The position numbers and the translations under genes were made by a program. Positions 48,302 to 59,227 of a stretch of 64,000 nucleotides of DNA are shown in pieces (position 1 is the first letter of the stretch; each line of letters opens with the position of its first letter). The notes under the pieces are model-generated. The model was not told the DNA's origin and made no database searches. It saw only the letters and a list, made by a program, of their open reading frames with translations. Source of the DNA: Antedon bifida (lineage: Eukaryota > Echinodermata > Crinoidea > Comatulida > Antedonidae); contig OY727102.1 in the NCBI GenBank assembly GCA_963402885.1, positions 3,348,001 through 3,412,000 on the forward strand. Direction: 5' to 3'.

Positions 48302-48736
48302 ATTAAAGATGTATTGTCCACCTGAAAAAATGATTATTACAAATTTTTTGTTGAATAAGCCATTTTAATGTCACATAAGAGTTATCCACTTTGACCAAAA
48401 ATTAGATCGAAAAAAATCTATTTACCTGAAAAAACCTGTAATTTAAAGATGTATTGTCCCCCAAAAACATGAAAAATGAAGATTAATTAAATCAGACTTT
48501 GAATATGTTATTTTGTAATTTTAATAAATTTAATCACTTCCATAGAAAAAAAATAATGTTTCACTTATAAAATGACAAAATAAATGGTTAAATTCAACCA
48601 AAATTTTTTTTCAGGTAAATACATTTTTTTTTCGATCCAATTTTTGGTCGAAGTGGATAACTGTTACATTAAAATGGAATATTCAACAAAAATTGTTTTT
48701 AGAATTATTTTTTCAGGGGGACAATACATCTTTAAA
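48302..48736. mobile_element. Palindromic AT-rich elements, family 2, copy e (compound) in DEG/ENaC intron 2
   Basis: A half element (TTAAAGATGTATTGTCCACC, then ATTTTAATGTCACATAAGAG) runs into a second element that starts TTTAAAGATGTATTGTCCCC near 48438 and ends GGGGGACAATACATCTTTAA at 48736. A third partial, inverted stretch (48737-48875) carries CAAATTGGCTG and AAGTCTGATTTAAT. The arrangement suggests repeated insertion into, or rearrangement of, the same family. Confidence 0.75.
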
Positions 48737-48974
48737 GCAAAAAAATAGTCAAATTGGCTGTCAACCAATGGATTTTTAGTTGAATTTATACCATTTATTT
48801 TGTCATTTTATGGAAGTGGAAGTGATTAAAACTACAAAATAACCTATTTAAAGTCTGATTTAATTCTTTAAACTATTGTATACCAATGGTATAGCAAATC
48901 CAAAAACCTGATTATCACACCTCCTAATTCTTGTTATTATATATTATAATAATGCTATGTTTTTTTTTATTTAG

Positions 48975-49093
48975 AAATTTTACCTTTGAATATTTCAACT
49001 CATTTCATGGTAACTGCTATACCTTCAATAGAAAAAAGGACAACAAATCAGATTTTACAACAAAACGGACTAAATCGTCTGGACCAAGTTCAG
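48975..49093 (+). CDS. DEG/ENaC channel, exon 3 (GNCYTFN motif)
   Basis: Completes codon 232 and encodes residues 233-271 plus one base of 272. It contains NFTFEYFNSFHGNCYTFN; the GNCYTFN block is one of the best-conserved extracellular motifs of the family. Lysine-rich sequence follows. Acceptor TTATTTAG ends at 48974; donor CAG|GTAAAG follows 49093. Confidence 0.92.
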
Positions 49094-49851
49094 GTAAAGT
49101 ATATTAAGGTTAATTAGTATAGAATTGTTTTCGTTTCAAAAATTGTTTTGATATTACTGTATATCGAAAACATCTGAACATAATGTCTAACATTTTATTG
49201 AAATAAAGAGAATATGTTATGTTTGATTAACTTCATACAACGTGGTGTATGCGACACTCACAAGGAGTACATGCCTTCGTGTCTTTCTTTTCTTTTTATT
49301 TCATTATTAAATTTGTTTTATTAAAACATAAATAAGTGTTTAAGAAGAATGAGCGATTTTCTTTGATTAGCCTTGGTCTGATTGATTTTTAGTGTTAGTT
49401 AATAATGATGGCACTTAAACTCTGTATCTATACGACCTTGATATAGAAATGTTCAGAATAACACCATGTCAAATACTATTAGTTCCATTTACTTTGCAAT
49501 ACTAAAGTACTGTATTTTCAATTAAAACAATTAATTTCCTCTCAGATAATAGTTTAATGTCGAAATGCGTTCAAACCTTTCCATTACATTCTGCAAGAAC
49601 TCGTACACTAACTAACAATGCAATAACATTTTTTTTATTGTATATAAACATATTTCTATTATTTTAATGTTATTTGTAATAATTATTTAATGTACTGGAA
49701 GTTGGATGGGAAGGGCACACCATTCCCGGTGATTGTACTGCTCTTGCCTCTCTTCATCTCTCCACTTCCGTTGTTTTTGCATCATCTATTTGTTTTTGTG
49801 TTCTGTTTATTTGTCTGCTGGAAGGAATAAAAAAATGTATTGTTATTGCAG

Positions 49852-50015
49852 GTTTGCGTCTGGTGTTGTTTATCGAGCAAGATGAATATCTGTATGATGT
49901 TTCGTCTAGCGCAGGGGTACGGGTTGTGGTTCACGACCAAAACAGAATGCCCTTCCCAGAGGACGAGGGTTACTATGTTCCACCTGGCTACCACACATCA
50001 ATCGCATTAAGAAAA
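49852..50015 (+). CDS. DEG/ENaC channel, exon 4 (GLRLVLFIEQDEY, VVVHDQ, PPGYHTSIALRK)
   Basis: Encodes residues 272-326. It shows the successive conserved blocks GLRLVLFIEQDEY, GVRVVVHDQ, MPFPEDEGYYVPPGY and TSIALRK of the palm and beta-ball region. Acceptor TTATTGCAG ends at 49851; donor AAA|GTAAGA follows 50015; phase 0. It joins exon 3 in frame (phase 1). Confidence 0.94.
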
Positions 50016-50124
50016 GTAAGATCATATGCTATCTTTATAAATAACTTGCACAATGAGGCCTAGGAATATTGTTTGAAGTTGAACATATTTTGTGCTTATT
50101 TATCTACATTTGCGACCGTCCCCA

Positions 50125-50182
50125 GTGAATAAGGTAGGTGGGGGAGAGGGTGGTGAATAAGGTAGGTGGGGGAGAGGGTGGT
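50125..50182. repeat. 28-bp G-rich tandem duplication in DEG/ENaC intron 4
   Basis: Two identical copies of a unit starting GTGAATAAGGTAGGTGGGGG and ending AGAGGGTG, period 28. It lies 110 bp after the exon 4 donor. The + strand G-runs could form a two-quartet G-quadruplex. Identity of the copies suggests a recent duplication or an assembly artefact. Confidence 0.85.
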
Positions 50183-51270
50183 GATAGAGGAAATAGTATA
50201 CTCAGATGATGTTAAACTTTCAATAAATCGTTCCATATGTCTCTACGAAAATAAGTACAATGTTTTTATAAATGCAGCAATACTATGTTTTGACTTTAAT
50301 CGTAATTAATTTGAAAGAATTTCCATGCTTTCCTTTTCATTCATTCATTTATATTTTGTTTATTATTTCAAAACGAAAATTAAATATTGAATTGAATATT
50401 CATTCATCTTCTTTTCTCTAGTCTAAAGTAGTATAATATAGTCTGTCTCCTGTCACTCTATTATATTGACTTTATTCGTAATTAATTAAAGATGCCTTTC
50501 ATGGAGAGACTAATGATGTTTTGATTGTATGTTTTGTTTATTATTTGAAAAAGACAAATAAATACTGAATATTGGATATTCATTCCTCTTCTACAATACA
50601 CACTAATATTCTCTTGAAAATAACTGTATGATTGTTTATCATTATTATAATGTGAAAGTTAGTGTTTGTCATTTTTGTCTGATAGCATTATCAAAGGGAA
50701 CTTGTCAATATAGCCAATGTCAATTAGATTTACATCGTAAGAACGAACTATAATACCGAGTCAATCAATCGATTTATTTTGGAATATTACACTTTCGTGT
50801 CTGTCTACAAGAAAGGATGAAATCTCCAGTGACAGTCATTAACATTCATAAACTGAAATATACGAACAATTATATAAACTGATTGAATTGAATTTCCAGT
50901 AACTTGCCTTTTGTGTGTGTGTGTTTGTATATTAAGTGAGTGCAGAATTTGATGGATTTTAGCCTATTCTCACTTCTATTATCCATTGGTGACTGACATA
51001 ATTTGTAACATTCTTCATATTATAAAATGTTTTTTAAACAAACTTACAGCAGAAAATTTAGCATACCGGTACCTTCTTATTGTTACTCTTATCTGTAAAC
51101 GCATGTGTAAAACAAATTGACCAATCTTTCTAAGCTGTGGTTTTGACTGCATGTACTGAAACATTCTAATATCAGTAGTTTTTTGGGAAAATATTTTAAG
51201 CAGCGAATAAAAGTAGCACAAGTAAAACAGACGTAGCTTCATTAATCAAATTAAACATTACACATTACAG

Positions 51271-51378
51271 GTGAAAATTGACCGAATATCAAGATCATTA
51301 AGACCTTGTACGTCCTTAGAAGATACTGAAGACTACGTTGACCACTATTCAATGTATGGAGTAGGATACAGTCAACAG
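51271..51378 (+). CDS. DEG/ENaC channel, exon 5
   Basis: 36 codons, residues 327-362. It begins VKIDRISRSLRPC, matching the family's R-hydrophobic-S-L-x-x-P-C pattern. It ends GVGYSQQ, just before the cysteine-rich thumb. Acceptor CACATTACAG ends at 51270; donor CAG|GTTAGT follows 51378; phase 0 at both ends. Confidence 0.92.
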
Positions 51379-51742
51379 GTTAGTAGCTAAATGAAGATGC
51401 TGATTTTATGATAAGATGAAGATGATTAAAATGATTGTGATACGGAGTGCAGAAAAAATCGACTGTTTGGGATGTTAACATTGCACTTGATGGGCAGTTG
51501 GCTTAATAAAACAACCACAATTTACAATATTGTTAGTTATACGGTATGATGGAACTTGCGGCTTTCCTAATGTTTGAATTTTATAAAGATGTATTTCTGT
51601 ATTATACACAGGGGGTAGGCCTATAATATAGATATTGATACAGTGAGGTAGCAGGACAGGTAGTGGAAGTGATGGTTTAATAAAATAAAACATAACAATT
51701 ATGTTGGTGTAAGAACTTTATATTCATTTGTTTCTGTTTCAG

Positions 51743-51881
51743 ACCTGTACTAAGACTTGCTACCAACAAAAACTAATAGAAACGTGTAAATGTTACGACG
51801 TATACTATCCTTACAACGAGACGCATTTAAGTATAGAAGAAAAGACAATTAGGGCGTGTGACCTTTCTAATGATACAGATG
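51743..51881 (+). CDS. DEG/ENaC channel, exon 6 (cysteine-rich thumb)
   Basis: Residues 363-408 plus one base of 409. Starts TCTKTCYQQKLIETCKCYD, the typical C-x3-C-x8-C-x-C arrangement of the thumb disulphide cluster. Continues to RACDLSNDTD. Acceptor CTGTTTCAG ends at 51742; donor G|GTAAAT follows 51881; phase 1. Confidence 0.92.
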
Positions 51882-52182
51882 GTAAATAAAAAAAAATATA
51901 TCACATCAACACACATATTTAAACAGCAACATTATAATGGTAGGCCTATTACAGAATGGAACAAAATTCGCAATTTGTTTACAAAAAGGCTGATCGTTAA
52001 TTAGTACCATTGAATATTTCTAACTGCTGAATGCTATAAAATAGCATAGAGCACGTGATACAAAACAGCCAATCACAATATATATTACCTATTGTCGAGA
52101 TACAAACATAGATAAGAGCACGATATATTTTCCATTGATGTGAATTAAATCAATGATATTATATTATTGTTTTTATTGAAAG

Positions 52183-52255
52183 ATGAATGTGTTGAAGATT
52201 TCGCCAAGAATTTCACTTATTTAAGTGACGGTTGTCCCTGCGAACAGCCATGCAG
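52183..52255 (+). CDS. DEG/ENaC channel, exon 7 (CPCEQPC)
   Basis: Completes codon 409 and encodes residues 410-432 plus two bases of 433. Ends in GCPCEQPC, a family hallmark that precedes the final extracellular strand. Acceptor TATTGAAAG ends at 52182; donor CAG|GTAGGC follows 52255; phase 2. Confidence 0.92.
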
Positions 52256-52411
52256 GTAGGCTACGACACTAAGTCTAAATACACATAGACCTTTGATACA
52301 GTAACAAACATAATAATCAGGCTTTTCTACTGGAAGATAAGCACAATTGTCTTTGAAATTAACTTGCAAGTGAGACAAAATTCATAATGTATTTTTTTTT
52401 ATTTGATGTAG

Positions 52412-52469
52412 AACTATCAGCTATAATAGTGACATTTCGATGTCTTACTGGCCTTCACAAAACTACAAA
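52412..52469 (+). CDS. DEG/ENaC channel, exon 8 (SMSYWPSQNY)
   Basis: Encodes residues 433-452, reading RTISYNSDISMSYWPSQNYK. The S-x-S-x-x-x-WPS pattern after CPCxxPC is diagnostic of DEG/ENaC proteins. Acceptor TTGATGTAG ends at 52411; donor AAA|GTAAGT follows 52469; phase 0. Confidence 0.93.
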
Positions 52470-52755
52470 GTAAGTATTTGAATGATATGTTGGTTATAGG
52501 CTAATTCCGATACCTGGAATCGACGGAATTGGATCCAATGACAACAATTGCCAAAACTATTCATTTCATATGTGCAGGTAGTTCGTCGCAAATCTAAATT
52601 CTATAAGAATCCTCCTCCGTTTAGTTGTATAAAACTATTGTAACATAGTTTGTTAGCATGCAATCAATAAACCTTGTTTATGAGAACAATCATTTCATAC
52701 ATGGTATTATTGTGATTAGTTTAATGAAAATACTCCTTATTTTTTTATTCACAAG

Positions 52756-52841
52756 GAAAATCTGAAGGAAAGTTTGTTCAATTTCTCTAAACCTTTAAGA
52801 CGTGTTTTAGAGGATGATTGCAAAGACAGTGAATCTATCAG
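52756..52841 (+). CDS. DEG/ENaC channel, exon 9
   Basis: Residues 453-480 plus two bases of 481, reading ENLKESLFNFSKPLRRVLED and on to KDSESI. This is the variable thumb/palm linker and has few fixed residues. The assignment rests on frame (phases 0 and 2), length and position. Acceptor ATTCACAAG ends at 52755; the donor AG|GTTTGA is weaker than the others. Confidence 0.8.
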
Positions 52842-53364
52842 GTTTGAATTTTTAAATTGTTATAATTACTATAACATCACTACAAAAATAATGTTATCAT
52901 AATTATTCATCACTAAAATTGTTATGTCTCAAGTCTGAAGTTGTTGTTTTTTACGTAGCGCCACCAACGGGTGCTTTGATTTTGCAGCTCCAGTAAATTA
53001 TGACACGCCATATGTGTCAAATTTTCTTTTACAAAACATCGACAGTATGCAAAATGTCCCATCAACATCATTATTATCACCATCATGAAAATGTATGCGT
53101 CCTTATCATGGCTCATCGTACTTATTTTAATAGGTCAACACTGGTATCTACATCACCATTACTATCGGTCCGTCAGTCTTTTCGTATATATTTCGTCCTT
53201 TGAAGTCTTCTTATTATTATTTATTTATTCATCTCAAATTCAAAACACAATGATTCGTCTTGCATTTACAATTATTTTTTTTTATTAACATTCATTTCCT
53301 TTCGGCGGGTGTGCAGTTTGATAATGTTACCATTCTACTATTCCATTTTTTTGTTTACACTTAG

Positions 53365-53440
53365 GCAAAATCTACTTGCATTGGACATATATTACCAAGA
53401 TCTCAACTTTGAAATAATACAACAAAGTTATACATATACG
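53365..53440 (+). CDS. DEG/ENaC channel, exon 10 (pre-TM2 strand)
   Basis: Completes codon 481 and encodes residues 482-506. RQNLLALDIYYQDLNFEIIQ then QSYTYT matches the family strand that leads into TM2. Acceptor TACACTTAG ends at 53364; donor ACG|GTAATT follows 53440; phase 0. The hydrophobic open frames running on through 53440-53719 are intron read-through. Confidence 0.92.
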
Positions 53441-53796
53441 GTAATTATGGGGAACATTATTTTGAAGTTCAGTTGTATTTGTTTTCTAGTTCTTTATCTT
53501 TTACTGCTTCGTCTACTTCCTGCTATTCCTTTTTTCCTCTTTATTCTGGTATTATTTTGTGTCCTTTTCCAATTCTTTCCTTGTATATTATATTCCCTCT
53601 TCCTTCTTCTACCCTCTTATTACTTTTCTTTTTTTTTATTTATTTTTTACTTCCCCATGCTTATCGCCATGTTCTTCTCCTTTTTTCTTTATTTCTTCTA
53701 TTTCTCCCGTTTGAACTGACCTTTGTTTATAAGAATATTTACATGTTGTCCCTAATAATAATTTTAATAATTTACAACGATGTTTTATTTTTTCAG

Positions 53797-53994
53797 TCTA
53801 TTGACTTAGTTGGGGCAGTAGGTGGACTGGTCGGACTCTGGCTTGGGCTATCAATTCTCACCGTTTTCGAAGCAGTTGAGCTGTGTTTAAACTTATCGCG
53901 ATTTTTCTTCTACAAAACCCTATTGAAATCTAAAAGTAATTTGGCAGTGCGACCTACAAGAAAAGTAGATGGAAACGTCTTTACAATGCATTAA
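53797..53994 (+). CDS. DEG/ENaC channel, exon 11 (TM2, selectivity filter, C-terminus)
   Basis: Residues 507-571 and a TAA stop. TM2 starts SIDLVGAVGGLVGLWLGLSI and continues through TVFEAVEL. The G-x-S selectivity filter reads Gly523-Leu524-Ser525. A short basic cytoplasmic tail ends VFTMH. Acceptor TATTTTTTCAG ends at 53796. No stop or frameshift occurs anywhere in the eleven exons, so the gene looks functional. No nearby canonical polyadenylation signal was found after the stop. Confidence 0.95.
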   Translation, partial: SIDLVGAVGGLVGLWLGLSILTVFEAVELCLNLSRFFFYKTLLKSKSNLAVRPTRKVDGNVFTMH

Positions 53995-54689
53995 ACTAAT
54001 TTAGTTATATATATTGAGAGCATTTCTTGATAAAATAGATATTTTATAACCAATTCTGCACTACACAGTGCAACTCGAACGTAACAATTAACCGTAGATG
54101 AAGTACTAGTACTAGTAAGCACAGTGCACACTTTTACCATTAATCAGTCAGCACCCCAAATACCATGCAACTTGATGTGCAAACTTTCTTAATGCTAATT
54201 AGAAGATTTGTAAACGTTTAAATATGTAAACTTAAAGTTCAAATGTTCTTTAAGAACATGTGAATGCTGCCCTCTATTGTTTCTAAAACATATTGGAATG
54301 GTCGTCATGACTAGTCATTATGTATATCGAAATTCATTTGTCGTATTCTTTTCCTGATGTACTAAATATTTGAATTATAATTAATATCCTTATTATTTCC
54401 AGTCTGTTTCCACAGTTGCCTCTGCTTATTACTGACATGCAAATAGTGTAAATTGAATCAGGCGTTTTTCTTGTGGTGACGTATTATTACCTTTTTCTTC
54501 ATAATTGTTTAAAAACTTGATAATTACTTTTATTTGACCAAAGTTTTCTCATACTTGCTTCAGAACCACTAGCTGGCTTGTCTTGACAAGTTGGTGAAAC
54601 AGTTTGGTGAGTGAGGTTCCGTTTTCGGACTCATTCTGTTGTCTTGGTCAATTTGTTTTGTTTGGTAGACTTTTTCTGGTTATTTATTT

Positions 54690-54770
54690 ATTTCTCCACT
54701 TCACCAAAGCGCATTGAGACGGCATTGTTTGTCGAACGCGCTATATATTAACATTAACTATTAACTTATG
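54690..54770 (+). mobile_element. Possible 3' tail of an L2/CR1-type retroposon
   Basis: CAAAGCGCATTGAGACGGCA followed by GTCGAACGCGCTATATATTA resembles the GCGC...GCGCTATATAA tails common at the 3' ends of L2/CR1-related retroposons and their SINEs. No reverse transcriptase remnant is visible upstream. The call rests on this short similarity from general knowledge. Confidence 0.35.
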
Positions 54771-56178
54771 TAATAAGTGGATGACAAAAATTAATATTTA
54801 GTTAGTAAATGAATATAACCTTATATGACTGTTTTTTTAGAAACCCTTTAAACGTATGTTATTTCACTGGATATATTGGTGAAATACGTCATTGTTCAGA
54901 AATTATTAACTCATTTTGTCCATCAAGGTATACATTTTTCTTATCTCTATACAGTGTCTCAATTCTCGATTTAGGCATATACACCTTTTATGTTATTATT
55001 TTTACCTTCTGTGTACAGGTATATCATTTTTCAAAATAGAATTCCTAGAATTCACTTCTTAATAACTACTTGAGTTACTATATTGAGCTGCTATGAGGTT
55101 TTGCTTACTTCTTTATTTTGTAGGTATTCTGTTGTAAATATTCGCTGTCAATTATGATGATGTAGTTAATATTTCTTAGAGTACATTTCTACTTGTTTTT
55201 GAAAGATGGGTTATTGATCTATTGCCTCTGGTGTGTCGATATTTACATGAAAATAATCTTTGGAAACAGGATGTATTTGGTGTCTATTTCAAAACGAGAC
55301 TGGGGTTGCTCAATTAAAGATGACTCGTTGTTAAATTAAACAACAGATTAGTTCGCATCTTTCGTTATACACGAGTGATGTGTAACACAACTGACGAGCA
55401 ATAGTATAAATACAAGTCATATTACGTCACGTGGCTTATGTCATAATGACGTATATTTTAGTATATGTAAATTATTCATTCATCATCTAGACAAAGTATC
55501 GGTACTAACGATACGAACGAACTTTTTTTATTTTTTTTTTTCACCTTATTTATATAGGGTGACCCTAAACAGCGTTTGCTGGCAATTAAGGGTTGAGTTA
55601 TGAAAAGTGTCTGTGTGTGACTGTAGGCCTAATTTAATTTATCTTTACAATTAATTAAATTGTTTTAATTAATAGAAAAAATATAAAATTGTTTTAATTA
55701 ATAGGAAAAAAACACATAAACGTTGATAGTAATATACACAACATTCAATAGTTTAAGTAAATATTATATTCTAGTTAGGTGCATGAATAACATCATGGGG
55801 CGATAGACATGTTGCTAATGAAAATAAAACGAGGCAGTTTAAAGAAAAACCTTGGACATTGATACGGTACCAAAGTATCACATACTGTGCACACTGATGC
55901 ACGTATGATGATCTTGATCTCTCGTATACACAAACGTAAATATAAGGGGTGCGTGTCTTCTTTTAGTTTGGACTTCTGAAAGGTCTATTGGCTAGATGAA
56001 AGGTAGATTGTAAAATAGAAAAAACAGATTCTCAGAAAGGGAGGTGAAAGACCTTTTACTTTAAATTAAGAAATGAAAAAGATGAGTTGTGATAAAAGTG
56101 GCATTGAACTTACGATGACATGATGATATGAGAATAGAATGGTATCAGCTCACTGTCACATATAGAAATGTACAAATT

Positions 56179-56562
56179 AAGGTCCGTTTATACGACAGAT
56201 GATAACCAACCATTTTTACTACAGAAATCAATCGAAGTTTTAAAGACAATGTTCATCCTAGCTGTACTATAGGATAACCATTTATACGGTCAATGAAAAA
56301 TCCAATAAAATGACGTCATGATCAATAACAACAATAATAGTTGTATTGTTACTATGTATTGTTCTTACTGATTATGACGTCATTTGATTGGTTTTGTGGA
56401 GATATTAAATTTCATTGAAAATAGTATAAATGGTTACTCTATAGTACTGTTCTAGGATGAAACTTTTCTAATTTCTTTTGTTTTCTTCAGAAAAAATGTA
56501 TGTATTTATATGTATCTAGATTTATGGTCTCTGGTTTCGTCCTAGTGTAGACCTGCATTTAA
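56179..56562. mobile_element. Long palindromic MITE, family 3, diverged full copy
   Basis: Left end AAGGTCCGTTTATACGACAG; right end TTCGTCCTAGTGTAGACCTG then CATTTAA. Two TGACGTCA palindromes (56311-56318 and 56375-56382) flank the centre. Matching arms GTTCATCCTAGCTGTACTAT and TAGTACTGTTCTAGGATGAA face each other. It is about the same length as the copy at 21431-21840 but less well preserved. Confidence 0.75.
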
Positions 56563-58324
56563 GCTATGCTATTAGAGTGTAATAGTAATACCTACAGAAC
56601 AATCTAATTTTAAAAGTTATACATATTATAGGCCTAGTTTATGGTGATAACACTATGTTGCATAAATTATGATACATGTGTAAGTTTACAGTAGATGTTT
56701 TCACGAGTTGTATTAATGCGCAAAACATTCGTCATTAAATTTACAACTGCTAATTATGTGCTGAAATAATCATTTGACATTTGTATTTAAAAGAAAATTC
56801 ACTTTCTCCAACAGTATAAGAAATCAATTATCGCCAACACGATTTATGAAACTGCTAAATGACCAAATTATATTGGTATTTACAATCAAGATGGTTTTAT
56901 GTCGCGTGCCATTCCGTCGCGTTAAATTGAAAGTGAACTCTGAACCGATGCAATTAACATTTCTAGTGTAATTAATGCTTTTAGAAAAATGACGAGATTT
57001 TTTTATTTAACAAAGATGAATCCATAGTAGTAATAGTTATACATATGAACAGAACAACTACTACTAACGAGTGGATACTTTCTTTGCTTGAACGAATTCG
57101 TTTATTCTTTAATAAGAGCATTTTTCTCTAAACAAAAATGTATCACGGTGTACATTAAATCCGATTATAGTTTTCTTACCAACTTATCTAGATATTCTAA
57201 TATCATATCTCATATCTGACAGTATGTCCCATCGATGTCCACTTAAGACTTTACTAAATAGTTTTTGTTGACACATGAGAACGATACCAGCTTGAAATAA
57301 CTGATCGATTGCACTTTGACCAGTGATGTCCAGTATTTGGCAGGTGGTCAAATAGCGAGAGGTATTTGTCGACGGTAAGATTATCTGTTGACCATAATTT
57401 GTTAATTGTTTAAAATTAGATTCATAGAAACACTTCTTTTTCCATAAGTTACTGTATCTGCTTAACCTTTGACCGTGATGATGATGTCATCAATATTTTG
57501 GGGCGGGAAGGATCGTCCGTTGGTGGAGATAACAGCTGTAATGAGACCAAAACACGTCCAAATGTTTGAGTTTCCATTTGAGGAGAGCTCTCCTAAACAC
57601 TCTCCAAAATTGAAAACAGTTAAAGCACAGACATATGTTTTTAGGAATTAATTATTTTGGAAAATCAAGAACAAATAAACTATATGTGTAAATCGCTATA
57701 ATGCATATTGATTGGCCTATTTTTGTTTTTAAACGAAGTATAGAGAGGGCGTGCTATGAACTAAAATGCAAATTTTGCAGATGTTGTTTACAAGAGACTA
57801 AACATAACATTTTAGCGATCACGCAAATAATAGCAATTTGAGTGTAAAAGTAAATAAACTTTTACAGTTAAGTGATAAGGTCGTCTACTGCATATCAAAC
57901 TGATTCAACTCGATTAAGTTTAAAGGTAAGATACTCACGAAAGGCATTTAAACATTTACTGAACCGTATGTGTAAGAAAAAGAGTGAATCACACATGGAC
58001 CAAAATGCAAATGGTAATAGGCCTATGTATTATATTATTAGGGCGTTTGTCGTGTGATGGGGCATTTTGTGAATTGAGTTTAAACACGTATTCAAATTTA
58101 AATAGTTTCATATTATACACATTCTAGTTTGATGTCGGTCGGAGTATCAATGTTAAGAATAAATACAAATCAAATATGTAAGTACATTTCACATAAGTCG
58201 AATACTTTATGTTAACACATTCTACATTTGGAAATCTGTGAGCTATGCAAGATGGTATAATATTATAGAGTCGTGTATCCTTTATACAGGTTAGGCCCGT
58301 GCGATCGATCGAGCCCTGTCTGCC

Positions 58325-58475
58325 CTAGGCAGATGAAACGAGGCATGTGGCTTGATATAGTTCGGATATGTCGCCCGAGGAAGAAGATCGCGTGCTTTCG
58401 CGAGCCGACGACATCATTGTCGCGTGGCATGTCTTCCGAGCGCGGCAGTTAACAGCCAGCAGATGTTTGAGGAAT
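58325..58475 (-). CDS. Candidate terminal coding exon, unrecognised protein
   Basis: On the minus strand a strong acceptor (TTATATTTATCCCAG, AG at 58477-58476) is followed by 49 codons and a TAG at 58327-58325. The peptide starts FLKHLLAVNCRARKTCHATM and continues through a serine-rich part (SSARESTRSSSSGD) to CLVSSA. The stretch is clearly richer in G+C and CpG than its surroundings. A basic, Cys-containing then Ser/Thr-rich tail resembles the cytoplasmic end of many membrane receptors, but I see no receptor core. The exon would need a phase-2 partner beyond 58.5 kb or outside the window. It may equally be a chance ORF in a GC-rich island. Confidence 0.3.
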
Positions 58476-58709
58476 CTGGGATAAATATAATTGGTTAAAG
58501 GATGTGTTTCCATGCCTCGTGTCATTAAACTTTAAGCCTATATATTGTGATTGCCATAGTAGCTGAATTTGATACGTTAAACGCAACGTTTTGCGTTTTA
58601 AGTTTCTCCGTTACATAATATCTACATTTTTATGGAAGAGGAATTGAATAAAGTATCAAATATGTGACTTATGATAATGATAAACATCACGAGATAAAGT
58701 AGGGCCTAT

Positions 58710-58900
58710 AATTGAGTTTATTCATTGATTGAAATAAATATAGATTGATTGAAAAGAATATAAATTGATTGAGAAAAAAAAATCCATTGATTGAAAACAT
58801 AATATATTGACCGATTGATTGTTGATAGGCATACCGGTTTCGATTGATTGAAAAAAATATCGATTTATTAAAAATAATGTTGATTGATGAAATAATGTCC
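58710..58900. repeat. Degenerate tandem array of GATTGATTGAAAAAAAT units
   Basis: About eight imperfect repeats of GATTGATTGAAAA plus an AT-rich spacer, roughly 20-25 bp per unit. The minus-strand open frame across it simply repeats FFSIN-like words and is not taken as a gene. Confidence 0.7.
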
Positions 58901-59091
58901 CAAGTGTTTAAAGATAAGGTGTACAGCATGTGAGTGAATTGTTAGCTTACTTAATTGCGCCACCTATATTTAGCCAGACTACAAGAATAATTTTAATTTA
59001 ACTACCTCAAAACAAGTCGACTTATTTTCATATAGATAACTCCTGTCCACATTTTTAAGCGTTGTTAAATATTAATAGTACTGATACTCAT

Positions 59092-59227
59092 TAAGCTCTG
59101 TCAACACTGTCAAAAACAGTGTGATATGCTCAAAATATGGTAGTGATATGACAACATCATATTTATCTATATATGGGCACATCACATTTTTTTGTCACAT
59201 AAAGTTTGATAGTGTAGCCAGAGCTTT
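59092..59227 (+). mobile_element. MITE-like element, family 1, copy 5
   Basis: Starts TAAGCTCTGTCAACACTGTC and ends AAGTTTGATAGTGTAGCCAG then AGCTTT. One GGTAGTGATATG unit and the GGGCACATCACA block are inside. The left arm is partly deleted after AAAAACAGTG. Confidence 0.8.

Noticed and set aside
53309..53791. Two overlapping hydrophobic ORFs between DEG/ENaC exons 10 and 11
   Set aside because: The first is exon 10 plus intron read-through and the second is T-rich intron running into exon 11. The hydrophobicity comes from poly-T codons, not from a membrane protein.
58687..58929. 80-codon minus-strand ORF with repeated FSIN words
   Set aside because: It is the translation of a degenerate GATTGATTG tandem array.
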